A stretch of DNA of 20,145 nt. It comes from Propionibacteriaceae bacterium (GTDB taxonomy: Bacteria > Actinomycetota > Actinomycetes > Propionibacteriales > Propionibacteriaceae). Shown here in pieces: positions 1 to 10,635 of this stretch. The first letter of the stretch is position 1. Each line of letters opens with the position of its first letter. Both the position numbers and the translations under genes were made by a program. The DNA is taken from assembly GCA_021323255.1 (NCBI GenBank), contig JAJTCL010000059.1, forward strand, positions 1-20,145. The letters are read 5' to 3'. Below the pieces are notes generated by a model. The model made no database searches. It saw only the letters and a program-made list of their open reading frames with translations, and was not told the origin of the DNA.

Positions 1-86
1 CCTGCCGGCTGAGCTGCCGTATTGCAGGCCGACAGCAGCATGATCATGCCCGTCGCGATACCCAGCAGCACACCACGTGTGTTCAT
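1..86 (-). CDS. modA: Lipoprotein, probably molybdate-binding ModA (N-terminal fragment)
   Basis: Only the first 28 codons are in the window; the gene continues past the left edge. The visible N-terminus has a basic start (MNTRG), a hydrophobic stretch (VLLGIATGMIMLL) and the lipobox LSAC, so the mature protein should begin with a lipid-modified cysteine at residue 21 on the outer face of the membrane. The start ATG (84-86) overlaps the TGA of the HTH-TOBE gene (83-85) in an ATGA arrangement, which suggests translational coupling. The name ModA is an inference: HTH-TOBE regulators commonly sit just before modABC in Actinobacteria. Nothing of the ligand-binding domain is visible, so another substrate-binding lipoprotein remains possible. 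Confidence 0.6.
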   Translation of the reverse strand, partial: MNTRGVLLGIATGMIMLLSACNTAAQPA

Positions 87-481
87 CGATCTGCGGGGAC
101 TTCCACGACGACATGGGTGGACTTGACCGAGGCGACCGCGAGCACTCCAGGCTCCAGTTGGAGCTCAGTTGCCGCCTCGGCTGACATCAGCGACACGACC
201 CGGAAGGGACCGCACTGCATGTCGACCTGTGCCATCACGGAGTCCTTGATCACGCGGGTCACCAAGCCGGTGAAACGGTTTCGGGCGCTCTCGGCAACCG
301 GCCTGCCCAGTTCCGGCGCTGTGGCGATTTCTTGCGCATGTGCGGCCAGCTCGGCCCCGTCGATGGTGCTTGGACCGCTGGTGCTGCTGACGCGCAGCCG
401 ACCGGAGTCGAGCCAGCGGCGTACGGTGTCGTCCGATACACCGAGCAGCGAGGCGGCCTGAGCAATCCGATAATGCGGCAC
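83..481 (-). CDS. HTH-TOBE molybdate/molybdopterin-binding regulator
   Basis: A 132-residue protein in two parts. Residues 4-30 form a MerR/excisionase-type helix-turn-helix (YRIAQAASLLGVSDDTVRRWLD). Residues about 66-130 form a TOBE (mop-like) domain of the type that binds molybdate or tungstate oxyanions (ARNRFTGLVTRVIKDSVMAQVDM ... ASVKSTHVVVEVP, in two conserved blocks). The expected role is a cytoplasmic sensor that adjusts molybdate uptake to supply. It overlaps the downstream lipoprotein start by 4 nt, as expected for the first gene of a mod operon. The start is GTG at 481; no Shine-Dalgarno precedes it, but a TAAACT -10-like box ends 8 nt upstream, suggesting a leaderless mRNA. Family assignment is firm; regulation of modABC is inferred. 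Confidence 0.85.
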   Translation of the reverse strand: MPHYRIAQAASLLGVSDDTVRRWLDSGRLRVSSTSGPSTIDGAELAAHAQEIATAPELGRPVAESARNRFTGLVTRVIKDSVMAQVDMQCGPFRVVSLMSAEAATELQLEPGVLAVASVKSTHVVVEVPADR

Positions 482-489
482 AAGACAGA

Positions 490-495
490 AGTTTA
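490..495 (-). promoter_or_regulatory. -10 box for a leaderless HTH-TOBE/mod transcript
   Basis: On the minus strand TAAACT fits TANNNT and lies 8 nt before the GTG start at 481, placing the transcription start at or next to the start codon. No clear -35 is visible. The absence of any Shine-Dalgarno supports leaderless initiation. Just upstream, the 9-bp word AATGCGGAT is repeated directly at 503-511 and 534-542 (31 bp apart), a possible operator pair. Confidence 0.4.
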
Positions 496-652
496 GACCG
501 CCAATGCGGATTGGGCACCTGCCCTAGCACATGAATGCGGATCCGTGCGTTTTGTGGCCTTTAGTTCTTTCACAACACTGCTTCACAACTTCGCTGAAAG
601 GGAATGTCGGTGCTGGCTCTTGCGCCCTTGAGGCAACAGACTTCCTCCTGTG

Positions 653-1183
653 ATGCCTGCTCGGGGGAGAGTCATCGTGATCACCGGCGCGATGGCAACA
701 GGGAAGTCTACGGTGGCCGATCTCCTGGCCATTCGGCTGCCCAAGTCGGTCCATATCCACGGCGACATGTTCCGCAGGATGGTGGTGAGTGGTAGGGCGG
801 ATATGACTCCCAATCCGAGCGCCGATGCGATCGCTCAGCTCAACCTGCGCTACGACCTAGCGGCGATGGCGGCTGACCGCTGCGCCGAGGACGGTTTCGA
901 TGCCATCGTTCAAGACGTGATCTTGGGCAGAGACCTGGCTGACTTCGTGAAGCGCATTGCCTCACCGGAGCGCTATCTGGTGGTGCTGTCGCCCAGAGTG
1001 TCGGCCTTGGAGTGGCGGGAGGAGCAACGCCTCAGGGCCGTCATCCATTTGTCGGCCGGAGCCCTCGATGAGGTGTTGCGTCGCGAGACGGCCCAGATCG
1101 GCTACTGGCTCGACTGCAGTACTCAAACCACCGAGGAGACGGTCGAGGACATCCTCACCAATCTGCACCGAGCAGCGGTCTAG
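653..1183 (+). CDS. P-loop kinase of the chloramphenicol-phosphotransferase-like / AAA_33 type
   Basis: A 176-residue cytoplasmic P-loop protein. The Walker A motif GAMATGKST is at residues 12-20, directly after the first beta strand (RVIVIT). The next block (VHIHGDMFRRMV) resembles the substrate-facing strand and helix of small ATP-dependent kinases, and the middle block (FDAIVQDVILG) the Walker-B-like strand. The C-terminal ETAQIGYWLDCSTQTTEETVEDIL is typical of this actinobacterial family. Length fits one kinase domain. The substrate cannot be read from sequence; the similarity to chloramphenicol phosphotransferase does not show drug resistance. Start choice: ATG 653 or the adjacent GTG 650; neither has a clear Shine-Dalgarno. 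A later GTG at 677 follows a GGGGGAGAG stretch but would remove part of the first beta strand. It is convergent with rpoC. Confidence 0.75.
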   Translation: MPARGRVIVITGAMATGKSTVADLLAIRLPKSVHIHGDMFRRMVVSGRADMTPNPSADAIAQLNLRYDLAAMAADRCAEDGFDAIVQDVILGRDLADFVKRIASPERYLVVLSPRVSALEWREEQRLRAVIHLSAGALDEVLRRETAQIGYWLDCSTQTTEETVEDILTNLHRAAV

Positions 1184-1203
1184 GGTCCCACTGGATGGAC
1201 ACA

Positions 1204-1238
1204 ACGAGGGGCGGGCCCATCCCGGCCCCGCCCCTCGT
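1204..1238. terminator. GC-rich hairpin between convergent kinase gene and rpoC
   Basis: A perfect 12-bp inverted repeat (ACGAGGGGCGGG at 1204-1215 with its complement at 1227-1238) around an 11-nt loop. It lies 20 nt after the kinase stop and 9 nt after the rpoC stop, so it can fold in both transcripts. Neither side has a T-tract, so it would be an actinobacterial T-less terminator or a 3'-end stabiliser. Confidence 0.6.
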
Positions 1239-1247
1239 CACTGGATC

Positions 1248-5105
<3,858 letters not shown>

Positions 5106-5148
5106 GTTGTCTCTTCCTTCTTGCTTGTTCAATTTCGTGAATCGGGGG

Positions 5149-5197
5149 GCTGGGGGCAGAGCCCCAGCGGGGGTACACGGGGGGCAGAGCCCCCGTG
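5149..5197 (-). repeat. Two tandem hairpins in the rpoB-rpoC spacer
   Basis: Two related inverted repeats share the core GGGGGCAGAGCCCC. The first (5149-5168) has arms GCTGGGG/CCCCAGC, the second (5176-5197) has arms CACGGGGG/CCCCCGTG; both enclose the same six bases, GCAGAG on the plus strand. They begin 4 nt after the rpoB stop and end about 43 nt before the rpoC GTG. There is no T-tract. They could be a dispersed palindromic repeat unit, a processing site or a partial attenuator between the subunits. Confidence 0.75.
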
Positions 5198-5201
5198 CGT
5201 C

Positions 5202-8200
5202 TCAGACTTCTTCGACTCCGCCGAGGGAGTCACCGGGGCGACGCGACAGGTCGATACCGAAGTCCTCGGACGAGCGGTAATCGTCTTCAGAATCTCGCAG
5301 CTCGACTTCCGTACCGTCGCTGGACAGTACCTCGACGTTGAGGCACAGGGACTTCATTTCCTTGACCAGCACCTTGAACGACTCTGGGATGCCGGGCTCA
5401 GGAATGTTCTCGCCCTTGACGATGGCCTCGTAGACCTTCACCCGACCGGGCACGTCATCGGACTTGATGGTGAGCAGCTCCTGCAAAGCCCACGCTGCGC
5501 CGTACGCCTCCAGCGCCCAGACCTCCATCTCGCCGAACCGCTGTCCGCCGAACTGTGCCTTACCGCCCAGCGGCTGCTGGGTGATCATCGAGTACGGCCC
5601 GGTCGAGCGCGCGTGGATCTTGTCGTCGACCAGGTGGTGCAGCTTCAGCATGTAGATGTAGCCAACACCAACCGGCTCTGGGAACGGCTCGCCGGAGCGG
5701 CCGTCGAAGAGCTGGGCCTTGCCGTCGGCATTCACCAAACGCTGGCCGTCCCGAGTCGGCAAGGTCTGGCCTAGCAGGCCGGTGATCTCCTCCTCGGTCG
5801 CACCGTCGAAGACCGGCGTCGCCAACCTGGCCGGACCATCCACGTGGCCGAACCCCACGCCACGCAGCCGGTCAGCCCAGTCAGCCTTCTTCAGGCCGCC
5901 CAGATCCCAGCCCTGCTTGGCAACCCAGCCAAGGTGAGTCTCCAGGACCTGACCGACATTCATCCGGCTCGGCACGCCCAAGGGGTTGAGCACAATGTCG
6001 ACTGCGGTGCCATCCTCAAGAAACGGCATGTCCTCGATCGGCAAGATCTTGGAAATGACGCCCTTGTTGCCATGACGCCCGGCGAGCTTGTCACCGTCTT
6101 GGATCTTGCGCTTCTGGGCCACATAGACCCGAACCAATTGGTTGACGCCAGGCGATAGCTCATCATCAGCGTCGCGATCGAACACGCGTACGCCGATGAC
6201 TGTGCCCGACTCACCGTGCGGCACCTTGAGCGAAGTGTCACGGACCTCGCGCGCCTTCTCGCCGAAGATCGCCCGCAGCAGCCGCTCCTCCGGGGTCAGC
6301 TCGGTCTCACCTTTCGGGGTGACCTTTCCGACCAGGATGTCGCCGGTGGATACCTCGGCGCCGATCCGGATGATGCCGCGCTCGTCCAAGTCGGCGAGCA
6401 TCTCCTCGCTGACATTGGGAATGTCGCGGGTGATCTCCTCGGCGCCCAACTTGGTGTCACGAGCGTCGACCTCATGCTCCTCGATGTGGATCGAGGTCAG
6501 CACGTCATCCTGGACAAGCCGCTGGCTGAGGATGATGGCGTCTTCGTAGTTGTGACCCTCCCACGGCATGAACGCGACCAGCAGGTTGCGGCCGAGGGCC
6601 ATCTCGGCGTGATCAGTGCACGGACCGTCAGCGAGCGGAGTGCCCTTCTCGATCCGCTGACCAACCGTCACCAGCGGGCGCTGGTTGATGCAGGTGCCCT
6701 GGTTGGAGCGCCGGAACTTGCTCAGCCGGTAGGTCTTGAAGGTGCCATCGTCCTGCGTCACATCGATCAGGTCCGCGCTCACCGCCGTGACTACGCCGGC
6801 CTGCGTGGCTACCGTGACATCGCCCGCGTCAACTGCGCCGCGGTACTCCATGCCGGTGCCGACGAAGGGTGCCTCCGACCGGATCAGCGGCACTGCCTGG
6901 CGCTGCATGTTCGAGCCCATCAGCGCGCGTGAAGCGTCGTCGTGCTCCAGGAACGGGATCATCGCAGTCGCAACCGACACCATCTGGCGCGGCGACACGT
7001 CCATGTAGTGCACCTCGTTGGCCGGCACTGTGTCGACCTCGCCGTGGCGCTTACGAACCAGCACCCGATCTTCGGTGAAGCGACCCTTGTCGTCCAACTT
7101 GGCGTTTGCCTGAGCTGTGACCCACCGGTCCTCTTCGTCCGCAGTCAGGTAGTGAATCTGATCTGTGACGTGACCCTTCTCCACCTTCCGGTAAGGGGTC
7201 TCGACGAAGCCAAACGCGTTCACCCGGGCGAATGAGGCGAGCGAGCCGATCAGACCGATGTTCGGACCCTCAGGGGTCTCGATCGGACACATCCGGCCGT
7301 AGTGGGACGGATGCACGTCGCGGACCTCCATGCCCGCCCGATCCCGCGACAAGCCGCCCGGGCCGAGCGCCGAGAGCCGCCTCTTATGCGTCAGGCCCGC
7401 GACCGGGTTGGTCTGGTCCATGAACTGGGACAGCTGCGAGGTACCGAAGAACTCCTTGAGCGCCGCAACTACCGGCCGGATGTTGATCAGCGTCTGCGGC
7501 GTGATCGCCTCAACGTCCTGAGTGGTCATCCGGTCCCGAACCACCCGCTCCATGCGGCCCAGCCCAGTGCGAAGCTGGTTCTGGATCAGCTCGCCTACCG
7601 TGCGCAGCCGGCGATTGCCGAAGTGGTCGATGTCGTCCTCTTCAACAAGCAGCTCACCTCGTGGGGAGTCAAGGGTCTCCTTGCCCTCGTGCAAAGCAAC
7701 CACGAAGTGAATGGCAGCCACGATGTCCTCGATGGTCAGCACCTGACGATCGAACGGCAGCTCAAGACCCAGCTTCTTGTTGATCTTGTACCGGCCGACC
7801 TTCGCCAGGTCGTAGCGCTTCGGGTTGAAGTAGTAGTTCTCCAACAGTGCCTGCGCGGCCTCGCGGGTCGGCGGCTCTCCGGGACGGAGCTTGCGGTAGA
7901 TGTCCAGCAGCGCCTCGTCCTGGGTGGTGGTGTGGTCCTTCTCCAGGGTGAGCCGGATCGACTCGTACATGCCGAACTGCTCGAGGATCTGCGCATCGGT
8001 CCAGCCGAGCGCCTTCAGCAGCACAGTCACGTTCTGCTTGCGCTTGCGGTCCAGCCGGACGCCGACCATGTCGCGCTTGTCGATTTCGAACTCGAGCCAG
8101 GCACCACGCGACGGGATGATCTTGCAGGTGAAGATGTCCTTGTCTGAGGTCTTATCCGTGGTCTGCTCGAAGTAGACGCCAGGCGAGCGCACCAATTGAG

Positions 8201-8684
8201 AGACAACGACCCGTTCGGTGCCATTGATGACAAAGGTGCCTTTATCGGTCATCAAGGGGAAGTCGCCCATGAAGACCGTCTGGCTCTTGATCTCGCCGGT
8301 CTCGTTGTTCATGAACTCGGCGGTGACGAAGAGCGGCGCAGCGTAGGTGACGTCGCGCTCCTTGCACTCGTCGACGGTGTTCTTCGGCGGCTCGAACCGG
8401 TGATCCCGGAAAGAGAGCGACATGGTGCCGGAGAAGTCTTCGATCGGGGAGATCTCCTCGAAAATCTCCTCGAGTCCGGACTTGGTGTTGATGTCAGTAC
8501 GGCCCTGGTCCAACGCGGTCTCGACGCGAACGCGCCAAGCCTCGCTGCCGATGAGCCAGTCAAACGAATCGATCTGCAAATCGAGCAGATCGGGGACTTC
8601 CATAGGTTCGGCGATCTTCGCGAACGAGATACGGCCGGTAGGGGATACAACTTTGGTCTTCGAGGCTGTGCGCGAGGCGGCCAA
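5202..8684 (-). CDS. rpoB: DNA-directed RNA polymerase subunit beta
   Basis: A 1160-residue beta subunit with the whole conserved chain: N-terminal RISFAKIAEPMEVPDLLDLQ, the rifampicin-pocket region (about 414-440), the invariant ALGPGGLSRDRAG and HPSHYGRMCPIETPEGPNIGLI blocks, the Lys/His-rich active-site region (NLLVAFMPWEGHNYEDA), GDKLAGRHGNKGVIS, and the C-terminal clamp contact GGKAQFGGQRFGEMEVWALEAYGA. Asp423, His433 and Ser438 (E. coli 516, 526, 531), the commonest resistance positions, are wild type; Thr425, Val428 and Ala429 differ from E. coli 518, 521, 522. The TTG at 8684 is chosen because GGAAGGA lies 8 nt upstream and the product starts AASRT, like mycobacterial RpoB, which also uses TTG. 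An in-frame ATG at 8735 has no good ribosome site. Confidence 0.98.
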   Translation of the reverse strand: MAASRTASKTKVVSPTGRISFAKIAEPMEVPDLLDLQIDSFDWLIGSEAWRVRVETALDQGRTDINTKSGLEEIFEEISPIEDFSGTMSLSFRDHRFEPPKNTVDECKERDVTYAAPLFVTAEFMNNETGEIKSQTVFMGDFPLMTDKGTFVINGTERVVVSQLVRSPGVYFEQTTDKTSDKDIFTCKIIPSRGAWLEFEIDKRDMVGVRLDRKRKQNVTVLLKALGWTDAQILEQFGMYESIRLTLEKDHTTTQDEALLDIYRKLRPGEPPTREAAQALLENYYFNPKRYDLAKVGRYKINKKLGLELPFDRQVLTIEDIVAAIHFVVALHEGKETLDSPRGELLVEEDDIDHFGNRRLRTVGELIQNQLRTGLGRMERVVRDRMTTQDVEAITPQTLINIRPVVAALKEFFGTSQLSQFMDQTNPVAGLTHKRRLSALGPGGLSRDRAGMEVRDVHPSHYGRMCPIETPEGPNIGLIGSLASFARVNAFGFVETPYRKVEKGHVTDQIHYLTADEEDRWVTAQANAKLDDKGRFTEDRVLVRKRHGEVDTVPANEVHYMDVSPRQMVSVATAMIPFLEHDDASRALMGSNMQRQAVPLIRSEAPFVGTGMEYRGAVDAGDVTVATQAGVVTAVSADLIDVTQDDGTFKTYRLSKFRRSNQGTCINQRPLVTVGQRIEKGTPLADGPCTDHAEMALGRNLLVAFMPWEGHNYEDAIILSQRLVQDDVLTSIHIEEHEVDARDTKLGAEEITRDIPNVSEEMLADLDERGIIRIGAEVSTGDILVGKVTPKGETELTPEERLLRAIFGEKAREVRDTSLKVPHGESGTVIGVRVFDRDADDELSPGVNQLVRVYVAQKRKIQDGDKLAGRHGNKGVISKILPIEDMPFLEDGTAVDIVLNPLGVPSRMNVGQVLETHLGWVAKQGWDLGGLKKADWADRLRGVGFGHVDGPARLATPVFDGATEEEITGLLGQTLPTRDGQRLVNADGKAQLFDGRSGEPFPEPVGVGYIYMLKLHHLVDDKIHARSTGPYSMITQQPLGGKAQFGGQRFGEMEVWALEAYGAAWALQELLTIKSDDVPGRVKVYEAIVKGENIPEPGIPESFKVLVKEMKSLCLNVEVLSSDGTEVELRDSEDDYRSSEDFGIDLSRRPGDSLGGVEEV

Positions 8685-8741
8685 CTCCTGTGTCCTTCCG
8701 AAGGCTCTCAGTGGAGGAGCAATGCTTCCACGCATGCTGAA

Positions 8742-8768
8742 CGACCCGTGTCAAAGTGAAACGGGTCG
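8742..8768 (-). promoter_or_regulatory. Hairpin in the rpoB 5' leader
   Basis: Perfect 8-bp inverted repeat CGACCCGT (8742-8749) / ACGGGTCG (8761-8768) with an 11-nt loop, located between the promoter-proximal rpoB promoter and the TTG start. A weaker repeat (GTGGA/TCCAC plus AGC/GCT, about 8711-8731) follows. Neither has a T-tract. Function unknown; mRNA stability or leader control are possible. Confidence 0.45.
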
Positions 8769-8791
8769 ACAGATGGCGAGGGCAAACCCCC

Positions 8792-8820
8792 AATATAGAT
8801 ACTGAACCGCCTCAAGTCAA
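8792..8820 (-). promoter_or_regulatory. rpoB promoter (proximal)
   Basis: On the minus strand TTGACT (8815-8820) and TATATT (8792-8797) are separated by exactly 17 bp, a near-consensus housekeeping sigma promoter. Transcription would start near 8785 and give a leader of about 100 nt before the rpoB TTG. This is the best promoter match in the window. Confidence 0.7.
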
Positions 8821-8875
8821 GAAATCGGGCGCAGCACAAAGCAGAGCAGTCAAATTGGTGACTGCCTTGGCAGAG

Positions 8876-8903
8876 ATCATACTCTTCGCCAGCCGCGCGA
8901 CAA
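8876..8903 (-). promoter_or_regulatory. Possible second, distal rpoB promoter
   Basis: TTGTCG (8898-8903) and TATGAT (8876-8881) are spaced by 16 bp on the minus strand. Transcription would begin near 8869, about 85 nt upstream of the proximal start. The -10 is strong and the -35 moderate. Two rpoB promoters are known in mycobacteria, so a pair would not be surprising. Confidence 0.45.
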
Positions 8904-9153
8904 GGGGCAATATCCTTCGGGCTCCGGTAGGACTTGAGACCCTCCCGCCGGCGCATCGGGACGCTGACTCGACAGTGCATCGACTCCCGAGGAGGAAGCC
9001 CAATGGCAGAGCAATGATGGCGCCGGAGAGATTCAAGCAATGGGAGCTCGACCGATGATTTTCGGGCCCACGAGTCCGAATCGCTGCCTGAGAACAGAAC
9101 GCCGGTAACAACTCATCGCGTCGCAACTGGTTGCGCCGAGATTTCCTGACGCG
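8904..9153. other. Intergenic stretch without a supported gene
   Basis: This is the middle of the 579-bp gap between rpoB and the PPOX-like gene. I see no conserved protein here on either strand. One oddity is a strong Shine-Dalgarno-like GAGGAGGAAG before ATG 9003, which opens only a four-codon ORF whose TGA overlaps the ATG of a 14-codon ORF ending at 9058. The rest of the gap holds the rpoB promoters on the left and the DosR-type sites on the right. Confidence 0.5.
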
Positions 9154-9173
9154 GATGGGACTTTAGTCCCAAT
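9154..9173 (+). promoter_or_regulatory. DosR/DevR-type operator, primary box
   Basis: Contains the perfect 14-bp palindrome GGGACTTTAGTCCC (9157-9170), which matches the core of the published DosR consensus (TTSGGGACTWWAGTCCCSAA) at every position. The outer flanks match less well. It is centred about 100 bp before the ATG of the PPOX-like gene, as for an upstream activator site. Confidence 0.75.
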
Positions 9174-9175
9174 TC

Positions 9176-9195
9176 TTTGGGACTCGACCCCCTTC
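9176..9195 (+). promoter_or_regulatory. Second, degenerate DosR-type box
   Basis: TTTGGGACT followed by CGACCCC matches the left half of the DosR consensus well and the right half partly. Its centre is 22 bp from that of the primary box, about two helical turns, so dimers would lie on the same face of the DNA. Paired boxes of this kind are known at strongly induced mycobacterial DosR genes. Confidence 0.5.
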
Positions 9196-9263
9196 CGGAA
9201 CGCTGCTGATCAGGCGCACAATCAAGACAAGGTGGGCTAGGTGGCGGAACTGAGGAGCTGATC

Positions 9264-9602
9264 ATGCAAACCTATGGCGGTCGGGTTTCGCCAGGTGAGC
9301 GGACGCGTCGGCTCTCGCCGCACGAGTGCAAAGCCTGGCTTTGCAGTCATCATGAGGGACGGCTGGGCGACATCGTTCACTACGCCCCTGGCTCAGAGGT
9401 CAGCCTCGATGTCGACGGCGGCACTCCCGCGGCGCATCGTGAGACCGTGGTCGTGACGGGCGAGGCGGCCTTGGCCGACAGTGGTCACAAGCCCCTGATC
9501 GATCAGACGGCATTCCAGGAGGAGTGGCCTCCCGACGTACCGACTTCGATCATCTGCGTGCCGCTCACCGCCATCGAAGGCTTCGAACTCCGGGAGCAAT
9601 GA
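9264..9602 (+). CDS. Small PPOX-like (pyridoxamine-phosphate-oxidase-fold) protein
   Basis: A 112-residue protein. The N-terminal block RRLSPHECKAWLCSHHEGRLG resembles the opening helix and strand of actinobacterial flavin/F420-binding split-barrel proteins (LSxxECxxLLxxxxxGRL). The later part (SEVSLDVDGG ... ETVVVTGEAAL ... SIICVPLTAIEGFEL) resembles later strands of that fold. Between them the usual second and third strands, which help hold the cofactor phosphate, seem to be missing, and 112 residues is shorter than the usual 130-150, so cofactor binding is doubtful. The start is well supported: GAGGAG six nt before ATG 9264. The DosR-type boxes upstream suggest induction by hypoxia or nitric oxide; PPOX-like proteins such as Rv0080 belong to the mycobacterial DosR regulon. 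It lies on the opposite strand to its rRNA-protein/RNAP neighbours. Confidence 0.65.
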   Translation: MQTYGGRVSPGERTRRLSPHECKAWLCSHHEGRLGDIVHYAPGSEVSLDVDGGTPAAHRETVVVTGEAALADSGHKPLIDQTAFQEEWPPDVPTSIICVPLTAIEGFELREQ

Positions 9603-9707
9603 TCTGGCCTCTCAAGCTTGAGTCCCTCCCCCCAAAGGTGGTCACGGAAAACACGGATCTCAGCCAAGATCGAGTCGTACGTGGCCACTTTTGTCTCGTG
9701 TGATCGC

Positions 9708-9713
9708 TACATT
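9708..9713 (+). promoter_or_regulatory. -10 box for a leaderless dehydrogenase transcript
   Basis: TACATT fits TANNNT and is followed by 7 nt before the A of ATG 9721, so transcription would start at the start codon. No Shine-Dalgarno is present, which fits a leaderless mRNA. The -35 region is weak. Confidence 0.4.
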
Positions 9714-9720
9714 CACGATC

Positions 9721-10614
9721 ATGACCTCACCTGGATGGACTTCGGCTGACTTGCCACCGCAGCACGGACGCATTGTTGTCGTCACCGGCGCCAACAGCGG
9801 GATCGGGCTTCCAACCGCACAGGCGCTCGCAGCGGCCGGTGCACACGTCGTGCTCGCCGTTCGGGACGTTGCCAGGGGCGAAGCGGCCGCCGAATCCATT
9901 ACCGGCGACTGTGAGGTTCGACAGATCGATCTCGCCGACCTCGCCTCGGTACGCGCCTTCGCCGAGAGCTGGCGGGGTGAGCTGGACGTGTTGATCAACA
10001 ACGCAGGCGTGATGAGGACGCCCGAAAGGCGTACCGCCGATGGCTTTGAGCTGCAGATCGGCACGAACCACCTCGGCCACTTCGCGCTCACCAACCTGCT
10101 GCTGCCGCACCTGACCGATCGAGTGGTGACCGTCGCCTCCGGTGCACATCGTGGCGGCTCGATTTCGCTGGACGACCTCAACTGGCAGAGACGAAAGTAC
10201 CGGCCCTGGTCCGCGTACCAGCAGTCCAAGCTGGCCAACCTGTTGTTCACCCTTGAGCTGCAGCGTCGGCTAAGCGCGGCCGGCTCGGACGTCAGAGCCA
10301 TCGCAGCACACCCTGGCTATGCGGCTACAAACCTTCAGTTCCGCAGCGAGCGACGCTTGGAGGACCGAATGATGAAAGTCATGAACCGGCTCTTCGCACA
10401 GACCGACGAGGCTGGAGCCCGACCCACCTTGTTCGCGGCCAGCCAGGACTTCCCTGGAGCTAGTTATGTCGGTCCGGGCGGTCTGTTGCAGCGGGGCTAT
10501 CCGGCACTCGTGGGCCGCACCGCCGCAGCGTCCGATGTGGAGATGGCGAAACGGCTTTGGATGGTGTCCGAAGATCTCACGGGAGTTAAGTTCCCGCTGG
10601 ACTCCGTGCGCTGA
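9721..10614 (+). CDS. Short-chain dehydrogenase/reductase (retinol-dehydrogenase-like)
   Basis: A 297-residue NAD(P)-dependent oxidoreductase with the full classical SDR set: cofactor-binding TGANSGIG (22-29), Asp71, the NNAG motif (93-96), Asn116, catalytic Ser140 and the YxxxK pair Tyr166/Lys170. The GRIVVVTGANSGIGLPTAQALAAAG opening and the C-terminal YPALVGRTAAASD are typical of the RDH11-like SDR group common in Actinobacteria; AHPGYAATNLQ follows the active site. The physiological substrate cannot be deduced. ATG 9721 is chosen because the protein family starts close to this point; an in-frame TTG 30 nt earlier adds residues without support. The gene follows the PPOX-like gene on the same strand after 118 nt and converges with rplL. 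A role in the same hypoxic response is only a guess. Confidence 0.9.
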   Translation: MTSPGWTSADLPPQHGRIVVVTGANSGIGLPTAQALAAAGAHVVLAVRDVARGEAAAESITGDCEVRQIDLADLASVRAFAESWRGELDVLINNAGVMRTPERRTADGFELQIGTNHLGHFALTNLLLPHLTDRVVTVASGAHRGGSISLDDLNWQRRKYRPWSAYQQSKLANLLFTLELQRRLSAAGSDVRAIAAHPGYAATNLQFRSERRLEDRMMKVMNRLFAQTDEAGARPTLFAASQDFPGASYVGPGGLLQRGYPALVGRTAAASDVEMAKRLWMVSEDLTGVKFPLDSVR

Positions 10615-10622
10615 TCCAGCGC
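10608..10622. terminator. Short hairpin between convergent dehydrogenase gene and rplL
   Basis: GCGCTG (10608-10613) and CAGCGC (10617-10622) form a 6-bp stem around ATC, spanning the dehydrogenase stop codon and lying 13 nt beyond the rplL stop. No T-tract on either side; termination is a weak inference. Confidence 0.3.
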
Positions 10623-10635
10623 GCCTAGCAAGTGG

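Noticed and set aside
8685..8735. Extended rpoB start at ATG 8735
   Set aside because: The extra 17 residues do not resemble RpoB and read through the ribosome site GGAAGGA, which points to the TTG at 8684.
8756..9058. 100-codon plus-strand frame between rpoB and the PPOX-like gene
   Set aside because: Low-complexity, no domain, overlaps the rpoB leader and promoters; only its last 14 codons have any initiation context.
8812..9126. 104-codon minus-strand frame upstream of rpoB
   Set aside because: It spans both rpoB promoter candidates and has no recognisable domain or ribosome site.
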